A DNA stretch of 50,208 nucleotides from Allorhizocola rhizosphaerae (GCF_003426775.1 NZ_QJUG01000037.1:1-50208), one strand, 5' to 3'; positions 39,052 through 47,660 are shown, numbered from the stretch's first letter. Made by a program: numbers and translations. Notes: generated by a model from the letters alone, not told the origin.

Positions 39052-39079
39052 TACGACTTTCGTAAGAACAAAAGTCGTA
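39052..39079. promoter_or_regulatory. Inverted repeat upstream of the RHH gene (candidate operator)
   Basis: Perfect 9-nt arms TACGACTTT (39052-39060) and AAAGTCGTA (39071-39079) are 10 bases apart. The spacing between half-site centres is about two helical turns. Location before a ribbon-helix-helix gene suggests autoregulation. Confidence 0.65.
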
Positions 39080-39129
39080 CAAGATGTGCGTCGTTTCACT
39101 CATTAGTGTAGCCGCTGGTCATGCCTGCT

Positions 39130-39162
39130 GGTAACCACCTTTTCCGGTAACTGAGAGTTACC
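39130..39162. promoter_or_regulatory. GGTAAC operator-like cluster
   Basis: GGTAACC at 39130 is followed by GGTAAC (39146-39151) and its inverted copy GTTACC (39157-39162) with a 5-base spacer. Three half-sites in 33 bases suggest a dimeric regulator; the XRE protein at the end of the downstream gene set is one candidate. Confidence 0.5.
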
Positions 39163-39318
39163 AACGATCGAGGTTGAGAGCTGCCGCGATTACGGACAGC
39201 TCGTGCGTAATCGCTGTATTGGCAGTGTGCTTTATATGTACGCTCCGTGTACTCTCACGCTCAGTCACTTGCCGACTTGGGGGAGCCGGCGCAATCGCTG
39301 AGGGAGAGCTTGAGGGCA

Positions 39319-39633
39319 ATGACGGATCCCGAGCTGGGCAGGGAACTTGACCTGGCCGACGAGCAGCCCGGACGGGGCGCTTGGGAGACACCCCTGGAGC
39401 GGGTGGAGATAGATGTGCAGCTGCCGAACCGGTTTCGGACAGTGATGGTGGGCCGGCGCCTCTCGCCGGTGTTCAGCTTCGCCGTGGTCTGCGTGGCCGC
39501 CTGTGGGGTCGCGGCCATGGCGCTGTTCGTGTGCGGCCGGGCGGGCGCATCCGCCCAGCTCACGGTGCTGTCGGCGGCGGTGGGCGGGCTCGCGGTGGCC
39601 CTGCTGGGCCTGGTCTGGCTGCGTAATGGATAG
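39319..39633 (+). CDS. Small two-helix membrane protein
   Basis: An ATG at 39319 with GAGGG upstream gives 104 residues. The acidic N-terminal 45 residues (MTDPELGRELDLADEQPGRG) are soluble. Two helices follow (about 58-78 and 82-102) with a short GRAGA turn. No family is recognised. It is the first of four plus-strand genes, and its end overlaps an alternative start of the next. Confidence 0.65.
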   Translation: MTDPELGRELDLADEQPGRGAWETPLERVEIDVQLPNRFRTVMVGRRLSPVFSFAVVCVAACGVAAMALFVCGRAGASAQLTVLSAAVGGLAVALLGLVWLRNG

Positions 39634-39646
39634 GGGGAGGGGCGAG

Positions 39647-39850
39647 ATGCGGTTCAGGATCCAAGCTCGTTGGGAGGCCTACGGCAGCGCCGAATCCATT
39701 GTGGACGGGCCGGTGCAGCGCGACGAGCGGCTGCGCGCCTTCCAGGCGATTCCGGGGCTGGTCGAGCTGCATGTCGAGCCCTATCGGCACGGGGGGCGCT
39801 CCGGCATTTGGCTCAACGTGCCGGTTTCGGCGGCCGGAGCGGCGCGGTGA
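39647..39850 (+). CDS. 67-residue soluble protein, function unknown
   Basis: An ATG at 39647 with an excellent GGGGGAGGGG site gives MRFRIQARWEAYGSAESIVD..., a small mixed alpha/beta protein. The segment FQAIPGLVELHVEPYRHGGR suggests a ferredoxin-like beta-alpha-beta unit. It starts 13 bases after the membrane protein gene and its stop overlaps the next start (GTGA). An upstream ATG at 39626 in the same frame lacks a ribosome site. No family is recognised. Confidence 0.65.
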   Translation: MRFRIQARWEAYGSAESIVDGPVQRDERLRAFQAIPGLVELHVEPYRHGGRSGIWLNVPVSAAGAAR

Positions 39851-40716
39851 TCGCGTCGCGCGAGCTGCCCTACCTGGTGGTGGCGACGGTGCTGCTGGGC
39901 GCGCTGGCGACGGCACGCACCGCGCCGCCGATGCTGTGGGCGCTGTGGGCGATCATTGGCGCCACGATGGTCTGGGCCGGCCATAGGCCCAGGGCGGTGA
40001 GGGCGGGACGGGTTGGCGGGCAGGCGACCCGGGCCGCGGCCGCGCTGATTCAGCTCGACGAGGGCGTGCCTGAGCTGCGGCTTCGTGCCGTTCGCGAGCT
40101 TGCCGCCATCGCCGACGAGTGGCCGGCCGGGCGCCAGGCGTGCATTGACGCACTATGTGCATATTTAAGAAGACCGTTCTCAGGGGGTACGTTCGGCGAG
40201 CTCACGATCCGTACCACCACAATTAACTTGATCCGGGAGCATCTGCAGCCGGGCGCGGACCGCTCGTGGCGCGGGTGTGATATCAATCTCTCCGGGGCGT
40301 CCATTCACGACGCGTCGTTCGCCGGCGCGCAGTTCGCCGATTGCCTCGTCGACTTCACCAACGCGCAGTTCAGGGGTGACATGTGCCGGTTCACCGGCGC
40401 CCGTTTCGAGCGGGCGACGGTGCTTTTCGCGGGCGCACAGTTTTGCACCGCTTTAGTGGACTTCGCCGGAAGTGAGTTCCGTGGCGGCACAATGGATTTC
40501 AGCCGCGCCCGCCAGGACCGGGGCCGGATCGACCTGTCAAACTGCCGGATGAATCGCAATATTGTCAGTTTCGCCGGGGCGCACCTGGACGGAACCGTTG
40601 ATTTGTCAGCTTCTCGGCTTGAAAAGAGCCGGATCTCCTTTGACGATGCCCATTTTTGCGCTGGAACGGTGCGCGCCGAAGGAATTACCGGAGGCGCAGT
40701 CGTGCTCACGCTATGA
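39847..40716 (+). CDS. Membrane-anchored pentapeptide-repeat protein
   Basis: A GTG at 39847 gives 289 residues. Two short helices (about 6-22 and 25-40) are followed by a helical HEAT-like part (LRLRAVRELAAIADEWPAGR, then DALCAYLRRPF). The rest (about 150-285) is a right-handed beta-helix of pentapeptide-type repeats such as ASFAGAQFADCLVDFTNAQF and ATVLFAGAQF. Proteins of this layout are common and uncharacterised in actinomycetes. The beta-helix may bind DNA or proteins. It is coupled to the 67-residue protein by GTGA. Confidence 0.8.
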   Translation: MIASRELPYLVVATVLLGALATARTAPPMLWALWAIIGATMVWAGHRPRAVRAGRVGGQATRAAAALIQLDEGVPELRLRAVRELAAIADEWPAGRQACIDALCAYLRRPFSGGTFGELTIRTTTINLIREHLQPGADRSWRGCDINLSGASIHDASFAGAQFADCLVDFTNAQFRGDMCRFTGARFERATVLFAGAQFCTALVDFAGSEFRGGTMDFSRARQDRGRIDLSNCRMNRNIVSFAGAHLDGTVDLSASRLEKSRISFDDAHFCAGTVRAEGITGGAVVLTL

Positions 40717-40766
40717 TCTGGCCTGTGTTGGCATTGTCCGAAGCATTCTGGGTATGAGGACCCACC

Positions 40767-41297
40767 ATGTCCACGGACGCGTCTGCTCATACCCCCATGC
40801 CGGTCCCGGACGGGATCGGCACCCCCGCCGAGTTCATCGAGGCGATGCGCGCCCTGCGTGACTGGGTGGGTCTGACATATCGGCAGTTGGAAGACCGGGC
40901 CATGGCGCTGGGCGAGAAGTTGCCGCGCAGCACGATCTCGACCGCACTGTCCCGGGGATCCCTGCCCCGCGAGGCCACGATCGCCACGTTCGTCAAGGCA
41001 TGCGGCGGCGATCGCCGTGTGGTCGACGCGTGGATCGACGCCCGGCGACGGATTGCCGAGCAGGACAACGACATCGACGACCTCGCGGCGGCGGTGGAGT
41101 CCTGGTTGGTCACTCGCATGACCGAGCCGGCCAAGCCGCGTGAGGAGACCCTCACGCTCGACGGCAGCAGCACGTTCTCCGAGGGCCGGCTGGCGCGCGC
41201 CGTCGCCGAGTCGACCACGGATCGCTGGGTCGGGCTGCACCGCAAGACGCGGCGCGGCGGCGCGATCCGGTTACTGTTGCGGCGACAGGGGTCGTGA
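40767..41297 (+). CDS. XRE-type helix-turn-helix regulator
   Basis: The protein has 176 residues. The HTH lies at about 24-80: EFIEAMRALRDWVGLTYRQL and ATIATFVKACGGD, with TISTALSRGSLP as recognition part. The C-terminus is basic and may be flexible (KTRRGGAIRLLLRRQ). Similar HTH regulators accompany many actinobacterial accessory genes. It follows the pentapeptide gene by 50 bases. The GGTAAC sites upstream of the set are its plausible target. Confidence 0.78.
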   Translation: MSTDASAHTPMPVPDGIGTPAEFIEAMRALRDWVGLTYRQLEDRAMALGEKLPRSTISTALSRGSLPREATIATFVKACGGDRRVVDAWIDARRRIAEQDNDIDDLAAAVESWLVTRMTEPAKPREETLTLDGSSTFSEGRLARAVAESTTDRWVGLHRKTRRGGAIRLLLRRQGS

Positions 41298-41310
41298 TAC
41301 GACCCCTGTC
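41284..41310. terminator. Bidirectional hairpin terminator overlapping the XRE stop codon
   Basis: A perfect 12-bp stem GACAGGGGTCGT (41284-41295) and ACGACCCCTGTC (41299-41310) has a 3-base loop. It includes the stop codon of the XRE gene and ends 14 bases before the end of the convergent peptidase gene. Confidence 0.75.
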
Positions 41311-41324
41311 CCCTCTTGGCGGGT

Positions 41325-42290
41325 TCAGCGTTCGATGTAGAACTGCTTGATCATCTCGTCTCGGCTGGGCGAGTTGAACTGGCGGCCGAGCGTGCGCATG
41401 ATCGAGTCGACGGATGGCCGGTAGATGCAGCGGGTGAAGTAGCGGGCTCCCTCGTAGGTGCCGATCGTCCCGCCGTCCGGTGTGGACTGGCCGAGATAGT
41501 TCCTCCACTTGGTGCCGCTGGCCTGCATCTGGGCCGCGGTCAGCTTGGAAACGTTGGGCTCGACCGGTTCGCCGCCGGTGTAGCAGGCGCCGTCGCCGTA
41601 GTCGTACTCGTCGGCGAGCCTGCCGATGGAGTGGCCGAGCTCGTGAATCGCGATCTGGCCCGCGCTGGCGTGGCCGCCGGAGGCCGTGGCGACCCCGCCG
41701 CCCGCGCCGCCGTACTTGGTGCTGTTGCCCAGCGCGAGGATCTGGTCGGCGTCCGGTGCGGCAGCGGCCTGCTGCTGTGCCTTGGTCTGGTTGACGCACA
41801 GCAGGCGCTCGATTCCGTTGCACCAGAAGTACATGTCCAGCGCGGTGTTCTTCAGCACGCCCTGAGTCGGGTCATTGTCCACGCCGGACTGCGAGGAGAT
41901 CACGTCGACCCGCCACGCGTTGAACTGCGTGCGGTGGCTCTTGAACGGCTCGAACGCCATGATCTCGTTGAACTTGCTCTGCACGTGCTGGGCGTAGGTG
42001 CCCAGCTGGCTGCTGGTGTAGCCGTCGCCGACGAACACGAGGTCGAACTTGGTCGAGCTCGGCCCGTTGACCTCGATCGGGGTCACGGCTGCGGCGGTGA
42101 CGGACAGGGCCGGTTCATCGGGGATGGGTTGCGTCTGGCGGACCCGGCTGATGGTGCCGTCCTCGGAGAAGACCTCCAGCCATTGGCCCTGACCCTTGAA
42201 CGGTTCCGGCTCCTGGGGCCGGGCCTGGACGGGGGCTGTCGTGGTGAGCAGGAGCACGGCCACCCCGGCCGCGAGAGCGAGTTTGAACAA
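41325..42290 (-). CDS. Secreted M64-family metallopeptidase (IgA peptidase-like)
   Basis: The protein has 321 residues if it starts at the TTG at 42290, which has GGAGG 6 bases upstream and begins a clean signal peptide (about 1-24). A longer frame starts at ATG 42317. The zinc motif is HELGHSIGRLADEY, where the second Glu is part of the M64 HExxH...D/E pattern. FDLVFVGDGYTSSQLGTY and DVISSQSGVDND are further M64 signatures. The enzyme is probably exported and degrades peptides outside the cell. Confidence 0.88.
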   Translation of the reverse strand: MFKLALAAGVAVLLLTTTAPVQARPQEPEPFKGQGQWLEVFSEDGTISRVRQTQPIPDEPALSVTAAAVTPIEVNGPSSTKFDLVFVGDGYTSSQLGTYAQHVQSKFNEIMAFEPFKSHRTQFNAWRVDVISSQSGVDNDPTQGVLKNTALDMYFWCNGIERLLCVNQTKAQQQAAAAPDADQILALGNSTKYGGAGGGVATASGGHASAGQIAIHELGHSIGRLADEYDYGDGACYTGGEPVEPNVSKLTAAQMQASGTKWRNYLGQSTPDGGTIGTYEGARYFTRCIYRPSVDSIMRTLGRQFNSPSRDEMIKQFYIER

Positions 42291-42350
42291 TGTGCACCTC
42301 CGAATATCGGTGCACAACGATAGGTCGATTCGATGGGTTTCGCGACCCGT

Positions 42351-43376
42351 TTAGTGGGAGTGTCCGTGATCGTGCTTTTCGTGGTGATGATCGCGGTGGT
42401 GGTCGAGTTCGCGGTGCGCCTCGCGGTGGCCGGGATGGGGGTCGGCGTGCACCAGCGCGGCCGTCAGGCGGGGGATGGCGTGGATGAGGCGGTGCTCGGC
42501 GTCGGCCGCGATCGCGTGCCCCTGCGCGACCGTCAGATCAGCGTCGACGATGATTTCGCATTCGGCGCGCAGCTGATGGCCGATCCAGCGCAGCCGCACC
42601 GCACCGATGTCGTTGACGCCCTTGGTCTCCCGCAGCGTCTGCTCGGCCTTGTCCACCAGCTCCGGATCGACCGCGTCCATGAGCCTGCGGTACACCTCGC
42701 GGGCCGCGTCCTTGAGCACGACCAGGATCGCGACCGTGATGAGCAGACCGATGACGGGATCGGCCCAACCCCAGCCCAGCGCCACACCGCCCGCGCTGAG
42801 CAGCACGGCGAGCGAGGTGAAGCCGTCGGTGCGGGCGTGCAGGCCGTCGGCGACCAGTGCGGCCGAGCCGATCCGCTTGCCGACACCGATCCGATAGCGC
42901 GCCACGATCTCGTTGCCCGCGAAGCCGATCACGCCGGCGGCCGCGACGAACCACAGATGGCGCACGTCCTGTGGGCTCAGTAGCCGCCGGAACGCCTCAT
43001 AACCCGCGTAGAGCGCGGACGCCGTTATCACGAGGACGATCAGGATACCGGCTAAATCTTCAGATCTTCCATATCCATATGTGTACCTTCGAGAGGCCGC
43101 GCGCCGTCCGATGAGGAACGCTATCCCGAGCGGGATCGCCGTCAGCGCGTCGGCGAAATTGTGCAGCGTGTCGGACAGCAGCGCCACCGACCCGGAGAAC
43201 ACCACGATGACCGCCTGCAGCACGGCCGTCGCCGCGAGCACCAGAAGCGAAATCCACAGCGCGCGCATGCCCTGACGTGACGTCTCCAACTCGGTATCGA
43301 CCTTGCTCGACGTGTCATGCGAATGTGAGTGCGGTGCGAGCACGTGTTGTAGCCGGTGCATCCATTGGCCGCTCAT
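42351..43376 (-). CDS. Cation diffusion facilitator (CDF) metal exporter
   Basis: The protein has 341 residues from the ATG at 43376. Six helices are visible, with the metal site SDTLHNFADALT in helix 2 (Asp and His) and ADGLHARTDGFTSLAV in helix 5 (Asp, His and Asp). A cytoplasmic ferredoxin-like domain follows (about 230-300). The N-terminus (HSHSHD) and C-terminus (HHRDHHHEKHDHGHSH) are His-rich. HxxxD in both sites suits zinc or cobalt. It is divergent from an ABC exporter, with only 35 bases between starts. Confidence 0.92.
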   Translation of the reverse strand: MSGQWMHRLQHVLAPHSHSHDTSSKVDTELETSRQGMRALWISLLVLAATAVLQAVIVVFSGSVALLSDTLHNFADALTAIPLGIAFLIGRRAASRRYTYGYGRSEDLAGILIVLVITASALYAGYEAFRRLLSPQDVRHLWFVAAAGVIGFAGNEIVARYRIGVGKRIGSAALVADGLHARTDGFTSLAVLLSAGGVALGWGWADPVIGLLITVAILVVLKDAAREVYRRLMDAVDPELVDKAEQTLRETKGVNDIGAVRLRWIGHQLRAECEIIVDADLTVAQGHAIAADAEHRLIHAIPRLTAALVHADPHPGHREAHRELDHHRDHHHEKHDHGHSH

Positions 43377-43411
43377 CGCCATAGTGTGCCACTGACAGGG
43401 GAGGACTAAAC

Positions 43412-45289
43412 GTGAGTTCGACACAGGCCGTGCTGCCGGAGTTGCGCACCACCTGGTGGGAGACGGGCATGAAGGCCCGCTCGGAGGCGGGACCGTTCGC
43501 GGTGTTCGGGCAGCTGCCGCGCCTGGTCGCCATCGCCGTGGCGATCAGCTGGCGGGCCGACCGCACCCGCACGCTGGTCGTCGCCCTCGCGACCGTCGTG
43601 TCCGGAGTGACGGCGGCGTTCGGGTTGCTTGCCACGCAACGGGTGCTCGTGGAGCTGTTCGCGGGCGGCCCGACACCCGACCGGGTGGTCGCCGCGCTGC
43701 CCGCGCTGGTGTGGCTGGCCGCGGCGACGGGGCTGCGGGCGGGCATGGGCATCGTCACCGGGTACGCGCAGAACGGCCTCACGCCCCGGGTCGACCGCGA
43801 GATCCAGCGGCGCCTTTTCGAGACCACGACGGCGGTGCGGCTCGACGCGTTCGACGAGGACACGTTCGCCGACGACATGGAGCGCGCGTCGCGGGGCACC
43901 GACTCGGCCATCGCGCTCGTGCAGGGCGCGATGAACCTGTTCGCGGGGCTTGCTGGGTTGGCGGCGGTGGCGGTCGCGGTCACCGTCATCCATCCGCTGC
44001 TGTTGGTCGCGCTGCTCGTGGCGACGGTGCCGAACGGGTGGGCCGCGCTGGCCGCCGGGCATCAGCGCTATCGGGTGTATCTGCAGGGCTCGGCGCGGCG
44101 GCGCCGGCTGTGGATGCTGCACCGGCAGATGGCCGAGCGCGACAGCGCACCCGAGTTGCGGGCGTATGGGCTGCGTGGGTTCCTGCTGGAGTTGTACGAC
44201 CGGGTGATGGGCGCGGAGACCGCGATCCAGCTGGCGCTCGCCCGGAAGGTGACCACGACGACGACCGTGGGCGCGGTGGTCGGCGGCATCGCGACCACGG
44301 CGGTGTACGTGTTGCTGGGCTCACTGCTGCTGGGCGGAGGTATCCCGCTCGCGGCCGCGGCGACGTGCGTCGTGGCGGTGCAGGCGGCGCAGCGGGCACT
44401 GTCGACGGTCACGTTTCAGATCGACCGGGTATACATGGATGGGCAGCATTTCGGCGACTACACGAGCTTCATGCAGCGAGCCGCCGCGCACATGCCCGCG
44501 GCTCCCGGCATGCTCGACCCCGGGCCACTCGCGCAGATCACGGCCGAGGCGGTCGCACTGTCCTATCCGGACCGTGACGCGCCCGCGGTGGACAACGTCA
44601 CGCTCACCATCCGGGCCGGGCAGACCGTGGCGTTCGTGGGCGAAAACGGTTCGGGCAAAAGCACTCTCGCCGCTGTGCTGTGCGGGCTGCGCAAGCCGCA
44701 GGCGGGCACCGTCACGTGGAACGGGCGGCCGTTCGCCGAGCTCGACCCGGACGGGCTGCAGCGCCGGATCGGCATCGTGTCGCAGGACTTCCACCGCTGG
44801 CCGTTCAGCGTGGCGACGAACATCGCGCTCGGCGACATCACGAGCGACGCGGGAAGCGACCGCATCGAGGGCGCGGCCCGGCGTGCCGTCGCGCACGACA
44901 TGATTCTTGAGCTGCCGCACGGGTACGACACGCTGCTCGACCGCACGTTCAAGGACGGGCAGGACCTGTCGGGCGGGCAGTGGCAGCGCATCACGGCGGC
45001 GCGCGGATTCCTGCGCGACGCGGACCTGCTCATCATGGACGAGCCGTCCTCGGCGCTCGACCCGCGCGCCGAAGACGCGCTGTTTCAGGCGATCCGGGGC
45101 CGGCAGGGGCGCAGGACCACCATCCTGATCACGCATCGGCTGGCCAACGTGCGGCACGCGGATGTCATCTATGTGCTCGACCACGGCCGGCTCACGGAGG
45201 CCGGCAGCCACGACGAGCTCATGGCGTCGGGTGGGACCTATGCGTCCTTGTTCAGGCTGCAGGCGAGCGGTTACGCCATCACGGCATAG
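43412..45289 (+). CDS. ABC exporter half-transporter (fused membrane and ATPase domains)
   Basis: A GTG at 43412 gives 625 residues. The membrane domain (about 30-340) has six helices. The ATPase has Walker A GENGSGKST, Q loop IVSQDFHRWPFS, signature LSGGQWQR, Walker B DLLIMDEPSSALDP and H loop LITHRLANV. It is one complete half-transporter that would act as homodimer. The substrate is unknown; members of this subgroup accompany peptide or lantibiotic genes, but none are here. It shares a short divergent region with the CDF exporter. Confidence 0.9.
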   Translation: MSSTQAVLPELRTTWWETGMKARSEAGPFAVFGQLPRLVAIAVAISWRADRTRTLVVALATVVSGVTAAFGLLATQRVLVELFAGGPTPDRVVAALPALVWLAAATGLRAGMGIVTGYAQNGLTPRVDREIQRRLFETTTAVRLDAFDEDTFADDMERASRGTDSAIALVQGAMNLFAGLAGLAAVAVAVTVIHPLLLVALLVATVPNGWAALAAGHQRYRVYLQGSARRRRLWMLHRQMAERDSAPELRAYGLRGFLLELYDRVMGAETAIQLALARKVTTTTTVGAVVGGIATTAVYVLLGSLLLGGGIPLAAAATCVVAVQAAQRALSTVTFQIDRVYMDGQHFGDYTSFMQRAAAHMPAAPGMLDPGPLAQITAEAVALSYPDRDAPAVDNVTLTIRAGQTVAFVGENGSGKSTLAAVLCGLRKPQAGTVTWNGRPFAELDPDGLQRRIGIVSQDFHRWPFSVATNIALGDITSDAGSDRIEGAARRAVAHDMILELPHGYDTLLDRTFKDGQDLSGGQWQRITAARGFLRDADLLIMDEPSSALDPRAEDALFQAIRGRQGRRTTILITHRLANVRHADVIYVLDHGRLTEAGSHDELMASGGTYASLFRLQASGYAITA

Positions 45290-45300
45290 ACTGCGTGGTC

Positions 45301-46332
45301 ATGGGTGAGATCGTGCGGCTGGGCTCGGTGACGTGCCCGTCGGGTGTCCTGGCCGTGCTCGACGGCGGCTGCCTCGGCATGTGGTCGGGCAGCCGGTCAC
45401 CGTCGGAGATCGATCCCGTGGACGTGGGAATCGAGGACGAGGCGCTCGCGGCCAACATCGCCGGATCGATGGACTTCGAGGTTGCCGGGCCCGACGCGGA
45501 GCGGGCGGCGCTTTCGTTTGAGCGCAGGCCCATGCGGTACCACTATGATATTCCGGCTGATCGCATCGGCGAATGGATCGGGCTGTTCGACGAGCATTGC
45601 CGCGCAGGCGGTTGGAACGCCACACTGCAACCCTATCCGCGGCGTGTTGCCCATCGGGAGCGCGCCCGGCGGTGCGCGGGTGAGCGGCTGGCGGGCTTCG
45701 TCTTCTTCGGGCTGCCCGCGGTCGCCGTCGGTGAGGTGCCCACGGGCGAGTCGTTTGAGGTGGTCGCCGAGCGTTCGGCCGGCCGGTCGCATGGTTGGAA
45801 GCAGATGGTCGTGCGGACCGGCGATCGGCCCGTCGTGACGACGCGTTCGCTTGGCTTGGTCGGCGTTGATACGGCGCGGTTGGCGTTCGCGGATGTGGAC
45901 GCCCTTGACCATTGGGAGCACGAGAGACCGCTGGACGGTCTGGCCGATGTCGTGTTCTGGGGTGGGCCCAATGCCGAGGAGGCCGCAGCACACTTCAGCG
46001 CGCCGCGCGTGGGGAGTGACGGCTCCTACGGTTGGGAAGACTTGCCCGCGCGGGATGGGTGGCAGCGGGCCATCGCGATCCAGGCATGGAAGGACGAGAG
46101 GCCGGAGCGCAAGCTGGGATTGGACTTCCGGCCGCACTCACACCATTGGCAGGTGATGCGGCAGGTGCGCGCCGATGACGACACCGAATCCGGCACCATC
46201 GCGGTCGGCGGGGCGGACATCACGTTCGCGATGACCAGCTGGGGTGACGGCTTCTTCCCGGCTTATGCAGACTACGACGGCCGTGGAGGGCTCGTGGCGG
46301 TGCGCATCCAGCTGGCCGAGGACCGTGACTGA
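45301..46332 (+). CDS. Conserved protein of unknown function
   Basis: The protein has 343 residues from ATG 45301, 11 bases after the ABC exporter. The N-terminus (LGSVTCPSGVLAVLDGGCLG) and several Gly/Trp-rich blocks (WGGPNAEEAAAHF, YGWEDLPARDGWQRA, SWGDGFFPAYADYD) suggest a beta-rich soluble protein with two repeated halves. No signal peptide or membrane segment. I do not recognise a named family. Its stop overlaps the methyltransferase start by 8 bases, so the two are probably co-expressed. Confidence 0.7.
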   Translation: MGEIVRLGSVTCPSGVLAVLDGGCLGMWSGSRSPSEIDPVDVGIEDEALAANIAGSMDFEVAGPDAERAALSFERRPMRYHYDIPADRIGEWIGLFDEHCRAGGWNATLQPYPRRVAHRERARRCAGERLAGFVFFGLPAVAVGEVPTGESFEVVAERSAGRSHGWKQMVVRTGDRPVVTTRSLGLVGVDTARLAFADVDALDHWEHERPLDGLADVVFWGGPNAEEAAAHFSAPRVGSDGSYGWEDLPARDGWQRAIAIQAWKDERPERKLGLDFRPHSHHWQVMRQVRADDDTESGTIAVGGADITFAMTSWGDGFFPAYADYDGRGGLVAVRIQLAEDRD

Positions 46333-47050
46333 GCGGCAGTTCCGCGGGACGGCGGAACACTATGCGGCGCACCGGATCCCATATCCGCGCGCGTTGTTCG
46401 GCCATCTGCTGCGGCTGGTGCCGGGGCGGCAGCGCCTGCTGGACCTGGCGTGCGGCACGGGCGAGCTGGCGATCCCGCTGAGCGAGCGGTTCGGCGAGGT
46501 GGTCGCGGTCGATCTGGAGCCGGACATGGTCGCGGCCGGCATGCGCAAGGCGCCGGGTCTGACGTGGATCGTGGCGGCCGCCGAGGAGCTCCTGTTCGAG
46601 CCGGGCACACTGGATCTGGTCACCGTCGGAAACGCTTTTCACCGGCTCGATCGTGCGCTCGTCGCGGCGCGGGCAAGGACATGGCTCAAGCCGGGTGGGG
46701 CGATCGCGGTCGTCAACACCGACAGCGTGTGGCGCGGGACCGAGCCGTGGCAGCGTACGGCCGTGGAGATTGTCGCGAAGTGGAGGCCTCAGGTGGCTCC
46801 TGCCAAGCGTGCATCACATGAAAAGGTGCTGCGGTCGGCCGGGTTCGCCGATGTCGAGGAGCGCCTTTTCCACGTGCCTCACGTCTGGAGCGTCGACGGG
46901 TTCATCGGCTACCTGTACTCGACGAGCGTCGTGTCCAAGGCAGCGCTGGGCGCCAACGCGGGCGCGTTCGAACGCGAGCTGCGCGCCGCGCTGACCGGCA
47001 CACTGCGCGAGACTGCCCGGTTCAGCTGCCTCACCGGCTACTGCAGATAG
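46325..47050 (+). CDS. Class I SAM-dependent methyltransferase
   Basis: A GTG at 46325 gives 241 residues. Motif I is RLLDLACGTGELAIPLSERF, motif II ends VVAVDLEPDMVAAG, and a later LDLVTVGNAFHRLDRALVAA with KPGGAIAVVNTDS completes the Rossmann core of ubiquinone/menaquinone-type methyltransferases. The substrate is not evident. It overlaps the previous gene by 8 bases and the convergent DUF2630 gene by 13. Confidence 0.88.
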   Translation: MTERQFRGTAEHYAAHRIPYPRALFGHLLRLVPGRQRLLDLACGTGELAIPLSERFGEVVAVDLEPDMVAAGMRKAPGLTWIVAAAEELLFEPGTLDLVTVGNAFHRLDRALVAARARTWLKPGGAIAVVNTDSVWRGTEPWQRTAVEIVAKWRPQVAPAKRASHEKVLRSAGFADVEERLFHVPHVWSVDGFIGYLYSTSVVSKAALGANAGAFERELRAALTGTLRETARFSCLTGYCR

Positions 47051-47283
47051 CCCTCGACCTGTGTCTTGGGCTGCGGGTTGACCGTGTCGGGGTCTTGGCC
47101 CTGGGCGCGGGCCGCGCGGCGGCGGCGCAGCAGGTCCCAACACTGGTCGAGGGACTCTTCGAGATCACGCAGCCGGTCGGCCTCCTGCTGCGTGTCGACC
47201 TGCCCGGCCTCGCGGCGCTCCCGCAGCCGGTGCTCCTCCTCGACGAGCTCGGTGATGCGGCCAAGGATCTGTTTGTCGTCCAC
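47038..47283 (-). CDS. DUF2630 protein
   Basis: The protein has 81 residues from the GTG at 47283. The chain DDKQILGRITELVEEEHRLR, then LEESLDQCWDLLRRRRAARA and QDPDTV, ending VEGYLQ, is the whole DUF2630 pattern, a short charged helical protein found across actinobacteria. Function is unknown. The open frame extends upstream to 47307, but the family starts at VDDKQ. Its start lies 33 bases from the divergent YCII gene. Confidence 0.88.
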   Translation of the reverse strand: MDDKQILGRITELVEEEHRLRERREAGQVDTQQEADRLRDLEESLDQCWDLLRRRRAARAQGQDPDTVNPQPKTQVEGYLQ

Positions 47284-47316
47284 GACAATCCAGACTGCCA
47301 CATCCATAATGGGCGC

Positions 47317-47616
47317 GTGTCAGAGTGGATTTATTTCATCCATGCTCCCCGCGAGAACTTCGCCGAGACGATGACCGACGAGGAGCGTTCGGTGTGGGGC
47401 GTGCACTTCGAGCGGTTCCGGCGGCTGCTCGCCGAGGGCGTCATCGTGCTCGTCGGGCCGACGCTCGGGCCGGTCAACACAGGCATCGCCATCTTTGAGG
47501 CGCCCGACGAGGCCGCCGCGCGCAAAATCATGGAGGAGGATCCGGTGATCGCGGGCGGTTACGCACGCGGTGAGCTGCGCCCGTTTCGCATTTCACTGCT
47601 GCGCGGGCGCGACTGA
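47317..47616 (+). CDS. YCII-domain protein
   Basis: A GTG at 47317 gives 99 residues. IYFIHAPRENFAETMTDEE has the conserved His of YCII domains, and VGPTLGPVNTGIAIFEAPDE followed by DPVIAGGYARGELRPF matches the rest of the fold. YCII proteins are small dimeric alpha/beta-barrel enzymes or accessory domains; the reaction is not known here. The gene is divergent from DUF2630. Confidence 0.85.
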   Translation: MSEWIYFIHAPRENFAETMTDEERSVWGVHFERFRRLLAEGVIVLVGPTLGPVNTGIAIFEAPDEAAARKIMEEDPVIAGGYARGELRPFRISLLRGRD

Positions 47617-47660
47617 CCCGGGGCCGGGCGACGGTGGGGATCGGGCGGTGCCGCGCTGCC

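Larger units (their letters stand above)
39011..39318. other. Divergent regulatory region between the RHH gene and the pentapeptide gene set
   Basis: No gene is supported in these 308 bases. They are less GC-rich than the surroundings and hold two operator-like blocks, at 39052-39079 and 39130-39162, plus a TTGGCA/TATATG-like stretch around 39220-39240 that could serve the plus-strand genes. Confidence 0.5.
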
